A stretch of 64,000 bases of DNA from Galaxea fascicularis (Eukaryota; Cnidaria; Anthozoa; Scleractinia; Euphylliidae). Numbering within the stretch: position 1 is the stretch's first letter; each line of letters begins with the position of its first letter. Location of the stretch: the NCBI GenBank assembly GCA_948470475.1, contig OX419345.1, forward strand, positions 13,828,800 through 13,892,799, written 5' to 3'. Under the pieces are notes generated by a model. It had not been told where the DNA came from and did no database searches. It saw nothing but the letters and a program-made list of their open reading frames with translations. Positions 62,001 to 64,000 of the stretch are shown in pieces. A program made the position numbers and the translations under genes.

Positions 62001-63882
62001 TCTATTATTCCCTGGGGGCTTAAATCAATTATAGTTCTTAAGCTGTGCAATCCAATAATTTAAATAGATTTGAAGTATAGCAAGGGAAAATCAAGGATGT
62101 TTTGAAACGTACCTCTGTGAATGCAAAGCTCATGGTCGTGGCATCACTAGAAAGTATTACATAAACTCTCACTTCCCTCTCACCCGTCAATATACTCATA
62201 TAGTCTTGAGCTCATTCAAAGTAGTTCTACTACTGTACCAAGCTAAATCGTCAGTTTGTAACAGTTTGTACGTAATATAAAAATAAACCAGAGTGATTGA
62301 TTGATTGATTGGTTGATTGATAAATTCATTGAAAACAAAAGAAACAAGACAAAAATATGAAGACAACAACAGCATATATAATATATTACTATGAACGTAA
62401 TATCACAGCTGAACCTCTTACGTTATAACGGATCAGTTTTGCCATTGGTACCTTTATGCTCTTGAAGACTAAGCTGATATTTCTTTCCAGTTTTTCTGGA
62501 GGGGGGTATACTGTAATTGACATTATCATCGTGTTGATCATGATTTTCCTGTAAAACATGATACAGACACAAAGAGTTACATTGTTAAGCATTGTTTTAA
62601 TAAACGGTCTGGAATAAATCTCAAGGATATAAAATACTGGGGATATTAATTCAAAGTCCTTGATCTCCAGATATTTTGGAGACAAATCTCTTGGAAAGGC
62701 ATACTGGTACAGTAATAAGCCATTAAGCCCTGGCATCAACTTGCATATTCTCGTAATTAGTCTTCTCGTATTTCTAATGCTACTGGTTCAGAGAATTTTG
62801 GTGAAGGTAAAGGTACAGAAACTTTATTTATACACGGTTAAACATCACAAGACGTTTTATGTTTGATGATCACTTCCTTTATTCCTTTATTCTCATAACC
62901 TGCGTGTCAGCTGAAACGGTGACACTGTAAGGAGAAAGTAAGCTCTGGTCACTATTAGAGCTCACACAGCAACTTTGTGCGAGTGCATCATGCATGCAGA
63001 GATTCCACGATGCACCAATCCGAGTGACTCATGATGGCTGAATGCTATAGTTCGTGTTTGCTAACTGGTTTTGAATGACGCTGCCATTCTCAAAACAATC
63101 TTACATCCCACACTGGTTGAGTTGGAAAATAAACTGCATAGTACCATAGCCAATAAGTTATCTGTTTTCATGCCTATCTCAGAGCTGGCCAGCTGTTTTT
63201 TAACCTGGTTGCTATTGACAACCGCTATATTTGGCGTAGTTCCGCAACTATATTTGTTAATCAGCGTTAAGAAGAACACAAACCTGTTTTGGTTCCTGCA
63301 CTCAGATTTTGACGCATCCATCATCAACTGTTCATTCAGGTCTTTGTACATCATTGCCAATATATATGAGCTGCCTAAAATTCAGAATAAATAGGCAAAT
63401 TAATTGACCATCAATCATCCAATCATTCAGTCGATCAATCGGTCAGTCATTCAATTAATTGTTTATTTAATCAATCATAGAAGCATATAAAAGCTGAACA
63501 AATCATGAAAGATACAAAACTGGTTCCAGCATTTGGGTTTCGGCGTATTAAAATCAAAGCTTCTGGGCGTGATTAAAAATGTCGTGTCCAGAAACCCTTC
63601 CTTTGTGATTTTACTCCGTCTGGTAGAAAACATCAGTCTTTGCTGTTTTTGCGTTAATCTTTTTTACAGTACTATCGAAAGCAAACGATTTTGTGCAGTT
63701 AGTTTCAACAGGACAACAGCTTAATTTAAGAGGTTTTTGCACATGCATCTACTTACGTCCTTCACGGAATGTTTCAACCGGAATTTTGATATAGTTTCCT
63801 CCCAAAAAGTTTATGCGATGAAAGCGTTTGGTATTAATGTCGGAACGTCCCCATTGGCCCGACACCTGAAAGACCTGGAAAT
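52978..63882 (-). CDS. Adhesion-type (class B2) G-protein-coupled receptor, 3' part, at least 13 exons, 5' end outside window
   Basis: Exons on the minus strand: 63757-63882, 63284-63374, 62452-62548 (or to 62422), 62113-62146, 59790-59896, 58255-58357, 57573-57723, 56823-56904, 55866-55932, 55211-55293, 54638-54758, 53528-53569, 52978-53133. Phases join except across the 62452/62146 step. The first exons look like a GAIN domain (ILAMMYKDLNEQL; MIMSITVYPPPEKL). TM1 is ILTYIGLALSLLGSVITMIC, TM2 has AGQIMFVAGIDATG, TM3 has QYFFMAALCWMLVEGIYLYL. ECL2/TM5 starts HCWLSYDN, TM6 is LIPLLGVTWLFGLL, TM7 ends GFFIFVLHCARNSE. The conserved TM3 and ECL2 cysteines are present. The cytoplasmic tail is short (about 50 aa, ending QQTR). 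The usual GPS (C-x-W ... C-x-C-x-H-L-T) is not visible; TTMSFAF stands where HLTxFAV would be. Subfamily and ligand are unknown. Confidence 0.92.
53748..53926. repeat. MITE with GGGCGTAGC termini
   Basis: It begins GGGCGTAGCCAGGATTTTTG and ends AGCTACGCCC, with G-run and C-run tracts inside each end. It is non-coding and lies in an intron of the GPCR. The element type is familiar from invertebrate genomes but I cannot name it. Confidence 0.65.
54899..54932. repeat. (TGTC)n microsatellite
   Basis: About eight perfect units of tgtc in a GPCR intron. Confidence 0.9.
56165..56700. repeat. Long degenerate GACA/GATGAC low-complexity array
   Basis: Two blocks of imperfect hexamers (gtgaca, atgacg, ttgaca) flank a unique segment at 56365-56465. 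Open frames through it (Asp/Ser-rich on plus, His/Ser-rich on minus) follow from the repeat and are not genes. It lies in the GPCR intron between the ECL2 exon and the preceding exon. Confidence 0.85.
58975..59130 (-). repeat. tRNA-derived SINE-like repeat
   Basis: The head at 59053-59125 (minus) folds as a tRNA: D arm AGCTCAGTTGGTTAGAGCA, T arm ACGGGTTCAAACCCCGT and anticodon GGT (threonine by code). The acceptor stem has a mismatch, position 33 is C instead of U, and the anticodon stem has an A-C closing pair, so a functional tRNA is unlikely. It continues into a tail with CTGAATTTTTTCAGGCTTC and TACGCAATTGCATAAATTGC that I know as a repeated coral sequence. It lies in a GPCR intron, sense to the gene. 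Confidence 0.65.
60080..60238. repeat. Long hairpin MITE (about 160 bp)
   Basis: The left arm AATTACCTCAGGCCTCTTTT plus TCAAAGC and CCTTTCATATGCAAATCAAT is repeated in inverted orientation on the right (GATTTGCATATGAAAGG and GCTTTGAAAAAGAGGCCTCA followed by GGTAATT). The symmetry runs almost from end to end with a short centre. It contains octamer-like ATGCAAAT sites in both arms. It is intronic in the GPCR. Confidence 0.8.
60860..61530 (-). mobile_element. Penelope-like retroelement fragment: GIY-YIG endonuclease remnant plus inverted hammerhead-like ends
   Basis: On the minus strand from about 61365, frames read YIRETGRNLNAKLTEH and then, in a shifted frame, ITEHHLQTNHRIDWDSAECV. These are the C-terminal blocks of the GIY-YIG endonuclease of Penelope-like elements. 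The fragment is flanked by an inverted pair: 60870-60935 and 61470-61515 share TGATGATGACTTCCGC, GGTTGTCGAAACGTC and ACCTTAAACAGTCC. The reverse transcriptase is absent and the frame is broken, so it is inactive. It lies in a GPCR intron. Confidence 0.75.
60882..60935 (-). ncRNA. Hammerhead ribozyme-like motif (left end of Penelope-like fragment)
   Basis: On the minus strand: TTGACT, then the core CTGATGA, then a stem II region (GAC...CC...GG...GTC), then GAAACGTC and AGTCATTG. TTGACT can pair with AGTCAT as stem I, and ACGT gives the very short palindromic stem III described for Penelope-associated hammerheads. An extra U lies between CTGATGA and stem II, so activity is uncertain. Confidence 0.45.
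62297..62323. repeat. (GATT)n microsatellite
   Basis: A short run of gatt units in a GPCR intron; a looser GATT/CAAT-rich stretch recurs at 63400-63480. Confidence 0.8.
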
Positions 63883-64000
63883 CTGGAACAACAGTAAAAG
63901 AAAAAGATGGTTTGGGCTCGACGTAGATCAACCAGAAACGTCCTTTTGTCATTACTATTATTATTATTATTATCATCATCATTGTCGTTTCTTGTTCTAT
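63883..64000. other. GPCR intron at the window edge
   Basis: This is the intron upstream of the first GPCR exon visible here, with a (TAT/CAT)n microsatellite at 63955-63983. The rest of the gene continues beyond the window. Confidence 0.6.

Noticed and set aside
1..64000. Bacterial-type features (operons, CRISPR arrays, Rho-independent terminators, ribosome binding sites)
   Set aside because: The genes are intron-rich eukaryotic genes; the regular repeats seen are microsatellites or MITE arms, without spacer-repeat organisation.

Overview
This is animal nuclear DNA: AT-rich, gene-poor, with short phase-matched exons bounded by GT/AG, long introns and many small palindromic repeats. Gene content (IBA57, SKA2, METTL16, an adhesion-type GPCR) is metazoan. 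The mix of repeat families resembles what I know from anthozoan cnidarians, so a stony coral is my best guess. The species cannot be fixed from the window alone.

Layout. 1-394 (+) is the last coding exon of IBA57, a mitochondrial Fe-S assembly factor. 1661-6979 (-) is a ten-exon gene whose N-terminus is SKA2, continuing into a C-terminal domain that resembles the SKA1 microtubule-binding winged helix. 9443-12690 (-) and 40084-43182 (+) are two paralogous three-exon genes for small secreted cysteine-rich proteins, placed head to head about 27 kb apart. Between them lie repeats, a LINE fragment, a diverged duplicated non-coding block, a 0.7 kb inverted-repeat element and one candidate unknown gene (31769-33363, +). 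45425-51094 (-) is a complete seven-exon METTL16, the U6 snRNA m6A methyltransferase. 52978-63882 (-) is the 3' part of an adhesion-type (class B2) GPCR with all seven membrane segments; its 5' end lies beyond the window.

Mobile and repetitive DNA includes two LINE 3' fragments, a Penelope-like element with a GIY-YIG remnant and two hammerhead-like motifs, a tRNA-derived SINE and at least ten palindromic or terminal-inverted-repeat elements, two with visible target-site duplications. One foldback family occurs twice and another three times.

The identified housekeeping genes are not functionally linked to each other. The points most worth a second look are the inverted pair of cysteine-rich secreted proteins, the SKA2 protein carrying a SKA1-like winged helix, the GPCR with no visible canonical GPS, and the Penelope element with hammerhead-like termini. 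All splice models are hand-built from the sequence with phases checked; no transcript or database evidence was available.
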